Shown piece after piece: positions 26,527 through 34,753 of a stretch of DNA of 64,000 nucleotides. The notes beneath the pieces are model-generated. The model was not told the DNA's origin, made no database searches, and saw only the letters and a list, made by a program, of their open reading frames with translations. The first letter of the stretch is position 1, and each line of letters starts with the position of its first letter. The stretch is from positions 7,008 to 71,007 of the forward strand of contig CAKSGV010000009.1 in the NCBI GenBank assembly GCA_934454845.1, read 5' to 3'. The position numbers and the translations under genes were made by a program. The stretch is from an uncultured Eubacteriales bacterium. GTDB taxonomy: Bacteria > Bacillota > Clostridia > Oscillospirales > Acutalibacteraceae.

Positions 26527-28247
26527 TTAAATCCCTCTTCTTTATCAAAAGTAACAAACAAGGTCTTATTTGTTTTATAAATCACCATTCCGGGCTTTGC
26601 GCCGCCCGGTTTTTTCACATATTTTACATAAGTGTAATCCACAGGCACATTCGAAGAGCTTTCAGCCGAAGAATATTTGACTGCGAGCTTTGCGGCAAAT
26701 ATCAGCGTTTCCTCGCTCGGCTCTTTACCCGCACATTCAAGGATCACGTGAGAGCCGGGAGCATTTTTGATATGAAACCAGATATCAAGCTTATCCGCAG
26801 ATTTAAGCGTCAAATGATCGTTTTCAATATTATTTCTGCCGACAAGTATTTTAAAGCCATCTTTGCTCTTAAATTCAAGAGGGGAAAACGCAGGCTTTCT
26901 TCTATCCGGCTTTTTTACTTTTTTCTGCTTTATGTACCCGGTTTCGGTAAGCTCTGCTCTTATATCAGCAATATCCGAAATATTTCTGCACCTGCCGATA
27001 TTATCGCAGACGGATCTTAAATACTGCGCCTCGCGGTCGTCATTTTCTATAAGTTCTTTTAAAGTCTGCCGTGCTATGCAGGCTTTTTTATATTCTTTAA
27101 AATATTTTGCGGCGTTTTGCGAAGCGCCGAGAGCCGGATCAAGCTTTATTTTTTTCAAATTCAAATCCGGATCATAAAAATTTTCCACTTCTGCAAATTC
27201 CGCTCCCGGAGCGATATTATGAATATTAGCTTTTATAAGCTCTCCGCAAATTCTTTTTTCCTCGCAGTTTTCGCAGGCTTTAAGTTCCCTTTTTCTGTTA
27301 GCCGAGCGTTTTATAACGCGATTAAGAGCATTTACCGCCGTTTTTAAAATATCCGAAGAAGCTTTTTTAAGCCTTGAAGAGATATCCCTTTCTTTAAAAA
27401 AAGCGTCAAGCAGCTGCGACGGACTTTCATATTCCTCGCAGGAACAGAGAGCGCCGTATTGCAAAATCGGAATAAAAGAAAAGTCCTTTAAATCCCCGTT
27501 TTTATCCCTTAAAAGGTAACAGCCTTTTTTATTTAATATTTTTTCTCTTAAAGTCAGTATCTTTTCTTTTACAATACTCTTTTCAGCGATTTCATCAAGC
27601 CTTAAATCCTCGCCGAAGGCATCAAATGCAATTTCTCTGCAAACAAGAGGAGAAAGCCCCTTAAAGGTTTTAAGCAGGAATTCGCTTAAAGGATCATTGC
27701 CCGAAAAAACGATATTATCAAAAGAAAAATTTTCATCTGTGATATCGGCTTTGTTCTGTAAAGGAAGGGGGACATATTTAGCGCCGGGTAAAATAAGTCT
27801 TGAAGAAGTTTCGATATCGCTTCTTTTAACAGCGTCGATTATAACGGATTTTTCATTTAAAAGAATTATATTGCTGACCGAGCCTACAAGCTCGCAGATA
27901 ATTTTAAAAACGCACCTGTCGCCGAGCTCGTTATAAACCTCGCAGTTTATCTCCACAGCTCGCTCAAGCCCCGGCTGACATACGGATAATATTTTAGCTC
28001 CCGAAAAATATTTTCTCGCAAGCATACAAAATGTCAGAGGAGAAAGCGGATTTTCCGGTTTTTCCTCTGTAAAGTAAATTCTCGGCGCGTTAGACGCACT
28101 TAATAAAAGCCTCTTTGAAAAATCTTTTTTCCTGAGCAGTAAAATTATTTCTTCTTTAGAGGGCTGATAAATTTTTTCTATTCTGCTGTCTTTAGCTTCA
28201 GATAATTCAATAACCGTTTTACGGATAAATCCGCCGTCAAGCGCCAT
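26523..28247 (-). CDS. rqcH: RqcH (NFACT family) ribosome quality-control factor
   Basis: 574 aa. NFACT-N domain at the N-terminus (MALDGGFIRKTV), helical coiled-coil middle, and NFACT-R with DIWFHIKNAPGSHVIL near the C-terminus. RqcH binds stalled 50S-peptidyl-tRNA complexes and adds alanine tails. Older annotation: fibronectin-binding protein FbpA. It overlaps trmK by 11 nt. Confidence 0.93.
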   Translation of the reverse strand: MALDGGFIRKTVIELSEAKDSRIEKIYQPSKEEIILLLRKKDFSKRLLLSASNAPRIYFTEEKPENPLSPLTFCMLARKYFSGAKILSVCQPGLERAVEINCEVYNELGDRCVFKIICELVGSVSNIILLNEKSVIIDAVKRSDIETSSRLILPGAKYVPLPLQNKADITDENFSFDNIVFSGNDPLSEFLLKTFKGLSPLVCREIAFDAFGEDLRLDEIAEKSIVKEKILTLREKILNKKGCYLLRDKNGDLKDFSFIPILQYGALCSCEEYESPSQLLDAFFKERDISSRLKKASSDILKTAVNALNRVIKRSANRKRELKACENCEEKRICGELIKANIHNIAPGAEFAEVENFYDPDLNLKKIKLDPALGASQNAAKYFKEYKKACIARQTLKELIENDDREAQYLRSVCDNIGRCRNISDIADIRAELTETGYIKQKKVKKPDRRKPAFSPLEFKSKDGFKILVGRNNIENDHLTLKSADKLDIWFHIKNAPGSHVILECAGKEPSEETLIFAAKLAVKYSSAESSSNVPVDYTYVKYVKKPGGAKPGMVIYKTNKTLFVTFDKEEGFK

Positions 28248-28929
28248 TTTCTGCCTCCGAAATCTTTTTTTCTGTTTCTGCGCAAATTTTTTGTGCTTTT
28301 ATGTATTCCTCGCGATTTTTATCGGTAGAAGAAAGGTCATTTACAAGTTTTCGCTTTATCGCAAGCTGCTTTTTAGCATACTCCAAAGCCGTTTTATCCT
28401 TAAGGTCCAATTTTCCGAGATAAATCTTCGCAAAATCGGGGGAAGTAACCGCGCCCGTATATTTAACTTTCATTATGGCATAATATTTTCCGTTTTCTTT
28501 AACCGCTGTTTCTTTAATTGTTTCAAACCCGCTTTTAAAAAGATATTCTCTTAACTCCGAGGCGGAAGTTGTGGGAGAAAGCACGATATTTACAGTCGGG
28601 TCCTTTAAAATCTTCGACCTGTCGATAATTCCCGATATCACTTCTCCGCCCATCCCCGCTATTACAACATTATCCGCTTCCTCGCGCGAAACCTTTTCAA
28701 GACCGTCGCAAAGGATAAGCTTAACCCCTTTTGCATTCAGCTCTTTTAAATTTTTTTCGGCGGTAAGCAGAGGCTTTTGCCTGATATCCGTGGCTGTGAC
28801 TTTAGAAAACTTGCCTGATAAATAAAGAAAAGCAGGCAGGTATCCGTGATCCGTACCGACATCACAAACACTTCCGCCTGCTTCGATCAGACCGGTTATT
28901 ACAGACAGTCTGAGACTAAGCTTAAGCAT
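28237..28929 (-). CDS. trmK: tRNA (adenine-22 N1)-methyltransferase TrmK
   Basis: 230 aa. SAM-binding CDVGTDHGYLPAFL, then DGLEKV, and the active-site NVVIAGMGGEVI and LSPTTSASELREYL segments diagnostic of TrmK/YqfN. I prefer ATG 28929 to TTG 28938; both overlap the end of the DUF1858 gene. Confidence 0.9.
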   Translation of the reverse strand: MLKLSLRLSVITGLIEAGGSVCDVGTDHGYLPAFLYLSGKFSKVTATDIRQKPLLTAEKNLKELNAKGVKLILCDGLEKVSREEADNVVIAGMGGEVISGIIDRSKILKDPTVNIVLSPTTSASELREYLFKSGFETIKETAVKENGKYYAIMKVKYTGAVTSPDFAKIYLGKLDLKDKTALEYAKKQLAIKRKLVNDLSSTDKNREEYIKAQKICAETEKKISEAENGA

Positions 28930-29125
28930 TCTTTTCAATATGCTCGTTTAACTTTTTAAGAAGCTCGTCGCAATCTGTACCGTGAACTTCGCAAGCCTGT
29001 TCTATTGACTCGCCTCTTGAAGCGGGGCAGCCGAGGCAGTGCATTCCTATAGCAAAGAAATATTCCGCTAAAGTTTCATCCATTTCAAGAACATCGCCTA
29101 TAAGCATATCTTTTGTTATTTTCAT
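28922..29125 (-). CDS. DUF1858 domain protein
   Basis: 67 aa. MKITKDMLIGDVLEM and a CLGCPAS motif typify DUF1858, a small domain also found at the N-terminus of hybrid-cluster-associated and ScdA-like proteins; the cysteines may bind metal or act in redox. Located between yhaM and trmK in the same operon. Confidence 0.85.
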   Translation of the reverse strand: MKITKDMLIGDVLEMDETLAEYFFAIGMHCLGCPASRGESIEQACEVHGTDCDELLKKLNEHIEKNA

Positions 29126-29139
29126 TAGTTTTAACTCCT

Positions 29140-30117
29140 TTAAAATAATTTTACCTTTTCATTTTTTAAATCTTTTCTGCCGTGATTATAAAGCTTTCTG
29201 TTTTCAAGAGCCCATACTCTGCCCGAGAACTGTTTTACGGCTGTTGGAATTAGCGCCTCGCGCATTTCGTAAACCCTGGAGTCCAAAAGGTCGAGCTCGC
29301 TTAAAAGCTCGGCTTCTATAAACATCGGAACGACAGCGGCGCCGAATTCCGGCTGACCGTGGTGAGAAAGAATCATATGCTGAACAAGCATTGAGGTTTC
29401 CTCGCTGATACCAAGCTTTTCGGCATAAAAAGCTACCTTTTTAGCGCCCATTGTGAGGTGACCTAAAAGATTGCCGCAAACAGAATAGCCCTCGGCAAGT
29501 CCGACATTTTCATCGACTATAAACTCTTCTGTTTTTGAAATATCGTGAAGCATTGCTCCGCAGATCAAAAGATCTTTATCCACAAAAGGATATATCTCAC
29601 AAACGCTTTCGCACATTCTCACTATAGAGAGCGTGTGCATAAGCAGCCCTCCGCGAACGGCGTGATGAAGCTTAAATGCGGCGGGGAAATAAAGCAAAGC
29701 TTTGCGGTTATCGGAATATATCTCCAAAGCTAATTTTTTAAGCTCCGAATCCGAAAAGCTTTCGGCGATTTTTATAAGCTCATTATACATCTGCTCGGAA
29801 GAATAATCCGCCGAGGGGACAAAGTCCTCGGGTTTTACACCGTCAGACTCTATAGCCGCTCTTATTTTTTCTATTCTTAATTGATCCGAGCCGTTATAAG
29901 CGCTTACGGTGCCTCTTACCTTTACGATCTCATTCGCCTTATATTCTCCGTGTTCTATCGGCGAATAGCACCAAAGCTTGGCGTTGATCTCACCGTCAGA
30001 GTCCGCAAGAGTAAAGTCAAGATAAGTATCTCCCTTTGAAGAGGTCTTTTTCTCTACGCTTTTTACAAGACAAAACCCGTCTACACGGCCTGTCCCGTCA
30101 ACAGGAGTAAAATTCAT
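29140..30117 (-). CDS. yhaM: 3'-5' exoribonuclease YhaM family
   Basis: 325 aa. N-terminal OB fold (about 10-90, DGEINAKLWCYS) and a C-terminal HD phosphohydrolase domain with HHAVRGGLLMHTL, AMLHDISKT and ILSHHGQPEFG metal ligands. Degrades RNA and single-stranded DNA from the 3' end. Sits 4 nt after purA. Confidence 0.92.
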   Translation of the reverse strand: MNFTPVDGTGRVDGFCLVKSVEKKTSSKGDTYLDFTLADSDGEINAKLWCYSPIEHGEYKANEIVKVRGTVSAYNGSDQLRIEKIRAAIESDGVKPEDFVPSADYSSEQMYNELIKIAESFSDSELKKLALEIYSDNRKALLYFPAAFKLHHAVRGGLLMHTLSIVRMCESVCEIYPFVDKDLLICGAMLHDISKTEEFIVDENVGLAEGYSVCGNLLGHLTMGAKKVAFYAEKLGISEETSMLVQHMILSHHGQPEFGAAVVPMFIEAELLSELDLLDSRVYEMREALIPTAVKQFSGRVWALENRKLYNHGRKDLKNEKVKLF

Positions 30118-30121
30118 TCTC

Positions 30122-31399
30122 TTATTCCTTTACTATTATATTTTCACGCGCGGGGCCGTTTGATACAAGAGAAATCTTAAAACCTATCTGTTTTTCTATA
30201 AATTCTATGTATTTGCGGCAGTTTTCGGGAAGATCGGAATATTTTTTGATACCCGAAATATCGCATTTCCAGCCGGGGAGTGTTTTGAACACGGGTTTAG
30301 CGTTATAAAGATCGTGGGTAACAGGGAAGTCGGTGGTGACCTTACCGTCTATCTCATAACCTACGCAGACCTTTATCTCATCGAGATAACCGAGCGCGTC
30401 AACAACAGTCAAAACCCCATGGGTAGTACCCTGGACCTCGCAACCGTATTTAGTAGCAACGCAGTCAAACCAGCCCATTCTTCTGGGTCTGCCGGTGGTA
30501 GCGCCGTATTCTCCGCCGTCGCCTCCGTGATCTCTCAATTGCTGTGCCTCTTCGCCGAATATCTCGCTGACAAACGCGCCTGCTCCGACAGCCGAAGAAT
30601 AAGCTTTAATAACAGTATAAATTTCCTTTACGGAATAAGGCGGAAGTCCCGCGCTTACCGCGCCGTAAGCCGCGATAGTGTTTGAAGAGGTGACCATAGG
30701 ATAAATTCCGTGGTCAACATCCTTAAGGGTACCGAGCTGACCCTCTAAAAGAATGGTCTTTCCGCTCTTATCAGCCTCATAGCAAAGCTTTCTGACATCA
30801 CCGACGAAATCCTTTATTCCGTCGCGCCAAACCATCATTTTATCGAATATCTCTTTTTTATCAAGTTTAGGTTTATGATAAAGATTTTCTATAAGGATAT
30901 TCTTGACTTCAAGAGTTTTCTCGAGCTTTTCCATAAGCGCCTTTTCATCGAAAAGATCGCATACCTGAAAACCTATTTTTGCGTATTTATCCGAATAAAA
31001 GGGAGCAATGCCCGATTTTGTGGAGCCGAAAGAGGCTTTTCCCAATCTTTCCTCTTCGTAAACATCAAATAAAACATGATAAGGCATAACCATTTGGCAG
31101 CGGGGCGATATCATAAGCTTAGGAGCGGGAACTCCGGCTTTTACTATGGAGTTATATTCATTTAAAAGCTTGTCTATATCCAAAGCCACGCCGTTACCTA
31201 TGCAATTGATAACACCGGGATTGAAAACGCCCGACGGAAGAGTGTGAAGAGCAAATTTTCCATAACTGTTCTTAATAGTATGGCCGGCATTCGCCCCGCC
31301 CTGAAATCTGACGACGATATCCGCGTCAGTCGCGAGCATATCGGTTATCTTCCCTTTTCCCTCGTCGCCCCAGTTGGCGCCTACTACTGCTTTAACCAT
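30122..31399 (-). CDS. purA: Adenylosuccinate synthetase
   Basis: 425 aa, typical length. GTP-dependent conversion of IMP and aspartate to adenylosuccinate. N-terminal GANWGDEGKGKITD P-loop, QGGANAGHTI, STKSGIAPFYSDK-like loop and TTGRPRRMGWFD are all canonical. First gene of a unit that continues into yhaM, DUF1858, trmK and rqcH; RBS GGAGATC before the ATG. Confidence 0.97.
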   Translation of the reverse strand: MVKAVVGANWGDEGKGKITDMLATDADIVVRFQGGANAGHTIKNSYGKFALHTLPSGVFNPGVINCIGNGVALDIDKLLNEYNSIVKAGVPAPKLMISPRCQMVMPYHVLFDVYEEERLGKASFGSTKSGIAPFYSDKYAKIGFQVCDLFDEKALMEKLEKTLEVKNILIENLYHKPKLDKKEIFDKMMVWRDGIKDFVGDVRKLCYEADKSGKTILLEGQLGTLKDVDHGIYPMVTSSNTIAAYGAVSAGLPPYSVKEIYTVIKAYSSAVGAGAFVSEIFGEEAQQLRDHGGDGGEYGATTGRPRRMGWFDCVATKYGCEVQGTTHGVLTVVDALGYLDEIKVCVGYEIDGKVTTDFPVTHDLYNAKPVFKTLPGWKCDISGIKKYSDLPENCRKYIEFIEKQIGFKISLVSNGPARENIIVKE

Positions 31400-31431
31400 T
31401 TAAAGATCTCCTTTGAAATTTTTTCGGTTTA

Positions 31432-31460
31432 ATTATACATTATTATATAATACTTTTCAA
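31432..31460 (-). promoter_or_regulatory. purA promoter
   Basis: TTGAAA (31460-31455), 17 nt, TATAAT (31437-31432) on the minus strand. Confidence 0.75.
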
Positions 31461-31483
31461 GCAATTTAAAAATAATTTAACAA

Positions 31484-31999
31484 TTATTGTTTTCCTTGAA
31501 ATCCAGAGAGAAAATTATATTTTTTCATAATAAGATAAAGCGGCACTCCCACAAACAAAACTACCGCCGCCTCTCCTGCCATTACCCAAAGCGAAGAAAG
31601 CAAAAATCCGGTGCTTTCCCCCTCGCTTAAAAACAGCGAAATCTCCGCTCCCACGGTAAACCCGTTAATAATAACCGGGGAAAGCAGTGAAAAAAGCGGA
31701 ATTTTACATACCTTTACATTTCTTAAAAGATATGTAACACACGCCGCCGCGAGAGTGGCGCCTGTGCCGAAGATCATATCCACGGGGTTAAAAGAAGCGA
31801 TATTCGAGAAAAAGCAGCCGATCGTCAGTCCCCAGATGGCATTAGGCGAAAAAAGAGGAAGCACTGTGAGCGCTTCCGATATGCGGAACTGCACAGGTCC
31901 GTAAGCCAGACCGAAAATATTGCTTATATATGTAAGCGCGATATAAGCGGCGGCGATAAACGCGCCGATAACTGTGTTTAAAGTGTTTTTCCTAAGCAT
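31484..31999 (-). CDS. queT: QueT-family transporter (ECF S component for queuosine precursors)
   Basis: 171 aa from the ATG in TAATG shared with the rnhA stop. About five membrane helices with QFRISEALTVLPLF and NIFGLAYGPV segments typical of QueT. Transports queuine or a precursor with the shared ECF energising module. No preQ1 riboswitch seen, since the gene lies inside the lexA-rnhA unit. A queH gene elsewhere in the window also belongs to queuosine metabolism. Confidence 0.87.
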   Translation of the reverse strand: MLRKNTLNTVIGAFIAAAYIALTYISNIFGLAYGPVQFRISEALTVLPLFSPNAIWGLTIGCFFSNIASFNPVDMIFGTGATLAAACVTYLLRNVKVCKIPLFSLLSPVIINGFTVGAEISLFLSEGESTGFLLSSLWVMAGEAAVVLFVGVPLYLIMKKYNFLSGFQGKQ

Positions 32000-32448
32000 T
32001 AATCTTTTCCTTTGTAATATGATGTTGCAAGCTCGTCGCACCGCTCGTTTTCCGGGTGCCCTGCGTGGCCTTTTACCCATACAATATCCAAATTGTGTAT
32101 CTCCGAGAGGTTTAAAAGCTCTTCCCAAAGATCGGAATTCAAAGCCGGCTTTTTATCGGCTTTTTTCCACCCGTTTTTCCTCCAGGAAGCCGCCCAGCCT
32201 TTTAAAAGACCGTCGCTTAAATATTTTGAATCGGTCACAAGCGTGACAAAGCAAGGCTCTTTAAGCGCTTTTAAGCCTTCTATTGCCGCAGTCAGCTCCA
32301 TTCGGTTGTTGGTGGTAAGGTCCTCGCCGCCGGAAAGCTCCTTTTGAGTTTTCCCATAGCGCAGGATAGCTCCCCAGCCGCCTTTTCCGGGGTTGCCCGA
32401 GCAGGCGCCGTCGGTAAACAGCTCAACGTGTTTTTTTATTGAATTCAT
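31999..32448 (-). CDS. rnhA: Ribonuclease HI
   Basis: 149 aa. Catalytic residues visible in ELFTDGACSGNPGKGGWGAIL (first Asp), NNRMELTAAIEGL (Glu), LVTDSKYL (Asp) and WVKGHAGHPENERCDELA (His, Asp). Removes RNA from RNA-DNA hybrids. Overlaps lexA by 4 nt (ATGA). Confidence 0.95.
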   Translation of the reverse strand: MNSIKKHVELFTDGACSGNPGKGGWGAILRYGKTQKELSGGEDLTTNNRMELTAAIEGLKALKEPCFVTLVTDSKYLSDGLLKGWAASWRKNGWKKADKKPALNSDLWEELLNLSEIHNLDIVWVKGHAGHPENERCDELATSYYKGKD

Positions 32449-33044
32449 TTGTATCTCCTGAAAACTCCGATAACCTTTCCTAGCACCGCGGGCTTTTCGG
32501 GAATTATCGGCTCGAAATCGGGATTTTCGGGCATAAAGACAACTGTTTTATCAGGCTTTATAATAAGCCTTTTTACAGTGGCGCTGTCCTCCGTCATACC
32601 AATAATTATATCTCCGCTTTTGCAGGCGGCATTTTTATCGGCAATGACTATATCGCCGTCTAAAATAGCGGCATTTTTCATACTCTCGCCCGAAACCTTA
32701 AGCGCAAAAAGTCCCTCCGGGCTTTTTGCAGGATAGGGAATATAATCCGTTATCTGCTCGATAGCGAGAATAGGCTTGCCCGCCGTTACTCTTCCGACAA
32801 GCGGAACCATTGATGAATCTCCCTCTTTTTCTATTTTAATAGCTCTTGAAAAGCCGGGATCTCTGCTTATATACCCCTCGTCTTCAAGATGATTGAGTAT
32901 AGCGTGAACCGATGAAGTGGATCTTATCCCCGTTGCCCGGCATATTTCTCTGACGGTGGGCGGAAGACCTTCTCCCGATTTTTTTACGAGAAATTTATAG
33001 ACTGCAAGCTGGTTTTCTGAGAGCGGAGTTTTCTGTTCTTTCAA
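32445..33044 (-). CDS. lexA: SOS repressor LexA
   Basis: 199 aa. N-terminal winged helix (PTVREICRATGIRSTSSVHAIL), self-cleavage Ala-Gly site in VGRVTAGKP, catalytic serine in VSGESMKNAA and lysine in ATVKRL. TTG start behind GGGAGGA. Self-cleaves when RecA filaments form. The upstream operator suggests autoregulation. Confidence 0.97.
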   Translation of the reverse strand: MKEQKTPLSENQLAVYKFLVKKSGEGLPPTVREICRATGIRSTSSVHAILNHLEDEGYISRDPGFSRAIKIEKEGDSSMVPLVGRVTAGKPILAIEQITDYIPYPAKSPEGLFALKVSGESMKNAAILDGDIVIADKNAACKSGDIIIGMTEDSATVKRLIIKPDKTVVFMPENPDFEPIIPEKPAVLGKVIGVFRRYK

Positions 33045-33057
33045 CTCTTTTTCCTCC

Positions 33058-33105
33058 CGAACATTTATTCAATATAATTATAACATCACATATTCCATCT
33101 TTCAA
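33058..33105 (-). promoter_or_regulatory. lexA promoter with SOS-box-like operator
   Basis: TTGAAA (33105-33100), 17 nt, TATAAT (33082-33077); overlapping the start region is CGAAC-N4-ATTCA (33058-33071, plus strand), 8 of 10 defined bases of the Firmicute SOS box CGAAC-N4-GTTCG. Confidence 0.7.
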
Positions 33106-33106
33106 G

Positions 33107-33466
33107 TCATTTTCCCGATTTAGTAAAAATTTCTTTAATGCCGAGCAATATAAGAAATCCGCCGAAAAGCTTACCCATAAGCTCGCCTCCGGCTATTTTT
33201 AAAAACAACATACCTACAAGCGCCCCTACAACGCCTCCTGCGGCAAAAGCTAAGGTTATCTTCCATTTTATCTTCTTTTTTACGGCATAAACCAATACTG
33301 CAAGTGCGCCGATAGGAATAAAAAACAAAAGATTTATTCCCTGCGCCGTCAGCTGAGAGGTTTCTGTGAACACGGCGAGATAGATTATAAGCACCGCTCC
33401 GCCGCCCAATCCCATTCCTCCGATAATTCCCGAAAAAAGCCCTGCTAAAAGGGCGGCGATATTCAT
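33107..33466 (-). CDS. Half-size TauE/SafE (TSUP) permease, second subunit
   Basis: 119 aa, about four hydrophobic segments. AGLFSGIIGGMGLGGGAVLI at the N-terminus is the TSUP signature, and GGFLILLGIKEIF ends it. Full TSUP permeases have two such halves in about 250 aa; here each half is a separate gene. It overlaps its partner by 4 nt (ATGA). Family role: export of sulfite, sulfonates or organic acids. Confidence 0.8.
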   Translation of the reverse strand: MNIAALLAGLFSGIIGGMGLGGGAVLIIYLAVFTETSQLTAQGINLLFFIPIGALAVLVYAVKKKIKWKITLAFAAGGVVGALVGMLFLKIAGGELMGKLFGGFLILLGIKEIFTKSGK

Positions 33467-33828
33467 TTAAGAAGCAGGCGAACGCCTGCATAGATCATAA
33501 AGCCGCCGAAAATCTTTTTTAAAATGCTCGGAGTTATTTTTTTCATAATACCCGTCGCGATAAGCGAGCCTAAAAGCCCCGTGGGAATAAAAACAAAGCT
33601 TTGAGAAATCTTTACATACCCCGAAACAAGATACAACACGGCGCTTAACACGGTTATCGGTAAAATAACCGCTATCGCGTTAGCGTGAGCCTGTTTTTGA
33701 TCCATTCCGCTCTTTTTAAGAAGCGGCACCGCAATCATTCCGCCTCCCGCGCCGAAGCAGCCGTTTACAACACCGATGATAGTGCCTAAAGCGGCGTTTT
33801 TAAAAAAAGTTTTTGTTTTTCTTTTCAT
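33463..33828 (-). CDS. Half-size TauE/SafE (TSUP) permease, first subunit
   Basis: 121 aa from ATG 33828 (GAAGGTGAG upstream). GTIIGVVNGCFGAGGGMIAVP is the TSUP repeat signature, and GGFMIYAGVRLLL matches the end of the downstream subunit. Together the two proteins would give the eight-helix fold as a heterodimer. Confidence 0.8.
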   Translation of the reverse strand: MKRKTKTFFKNAALGTIIGVVNGCFGAGGGMIAVPLLKKSGMDQKQAHANAIAVILPITVLSAVLYLVSGYVKISQSFVFIPTGLLGSLIATGIMKKITPSILKKIFGGFMIYAGVRLLLK

Positions 33829-33974
33829 ATTTCTCACCTTCTTTATCTTTTCTTAAAAATTTTAAAATACACTTGTAAAAATAAATTTAAAGAAAATCAA
33901 AAAAACTCTTCTTTTTTTAAACGGGTTTTGGTATAATAGTAAATAATAGCAATTTTTTGGGAGACAGAATATAA

Positions 33975-34736
33975 GTGTTTATTAATCTTTGCGGTCTTGA
34001 AATTGAATATTGCGTTCAGGGCGAGGGAGATATCCCCGTTATTCTTCTCCACGGCTGGGGATCAAGCTTTGAAATATACAGCGGGATTATCCGCGCTCTA
34101 AGCGACAGGTGCAGATTTTACGCGCTTAATTTCCCCGGTTGCGGAAATTCACAGATCATGTCCTGCCCCTGGATTCTTGACGATTACTGCAGCCTTGTAA
34201 AAGAATTTGCAAAAGCCTTTAATATTGATTCTCCCGTAATTATAGGGCATTCGCACGGCGGCCGCACGGCTTTAAAGCTTGCCGCCGAAAAAATAATAGA
34301 ACCATCAAAGCTTGTTTTGCTGGACTCTGCGGGGATCATACCCAAAAAAAGCTTTAAGCAAAAGTTTCGTGCCAAAAGCTTTAAGGCGATAAAAAAGGTT
34401 TTGTTGTCACCGTTATTTAAAAACCACTCAAAAGCTCTGCTTGATAAGGCGAGAGCGCATTACGGCTCGGCCGACTATAACGCGGCAAAGCCCGTGCTGA
34501 GGCAAACGATGGTATCGCTTGTAAACACAGACCTTTCGGATATCATTCCTAAAATCGAATGCCCCACTTTACTTATTTGGGGAGAAAACGACACGGATAC
34601 TCCGCTTTACTGCGGGAAAAAAATCGAATCGCTTATCAAAGACAGCGGACTTTGCGTTATAAAAAATACAGGTCACTTTTCGTTTTGCGAAAAGCCGTAT
34701 GAAGCGGCGGCAATTCTGAGAAGCTTTATAAAATAA
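33975..34736 (+). CDS. Alpha/beta-fold hydrolase
   Basis: 253 aa, GTG start with GGGAG 10-11 nt upstream. Oxyanion HGWGSS, nucleophile elbow GHSHGG (Ser), acid in LLIWGENDTDTP (Asp) and histidine in KNTGHFSF complete the triad. Substrate unknown. It is followed at 18 nt by a MurF-like ligase and then ddl, so a role around cell-wall precursors is possible but not shown. Confidence 0.85.
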   Translation: MFINLCGLEIEYCVQGEGDIPVILLHGWGSSFEIYSGIIRALSDRCRFYALNFPGCGNSQIMSCPWILDDYCSLVKEFAKAFNIDSPVIIGHSHGGRTALKLAAEKIIEPSKLVLLDSAGIIPKKSFKQKFRAKSFKAIKKVLLSPLFKNHSKALLDKARAHYGSADYNAAKPVLRQTMVSLVNTDLSDIIPKIECPTLLIWGENDTDTPLYCGKKIESLIKDSGLCVIKNTGHFSFCEKPYEAAAILRSFIK

Positions 34737-34753
34737 AATGCGGAGAAGTAATT

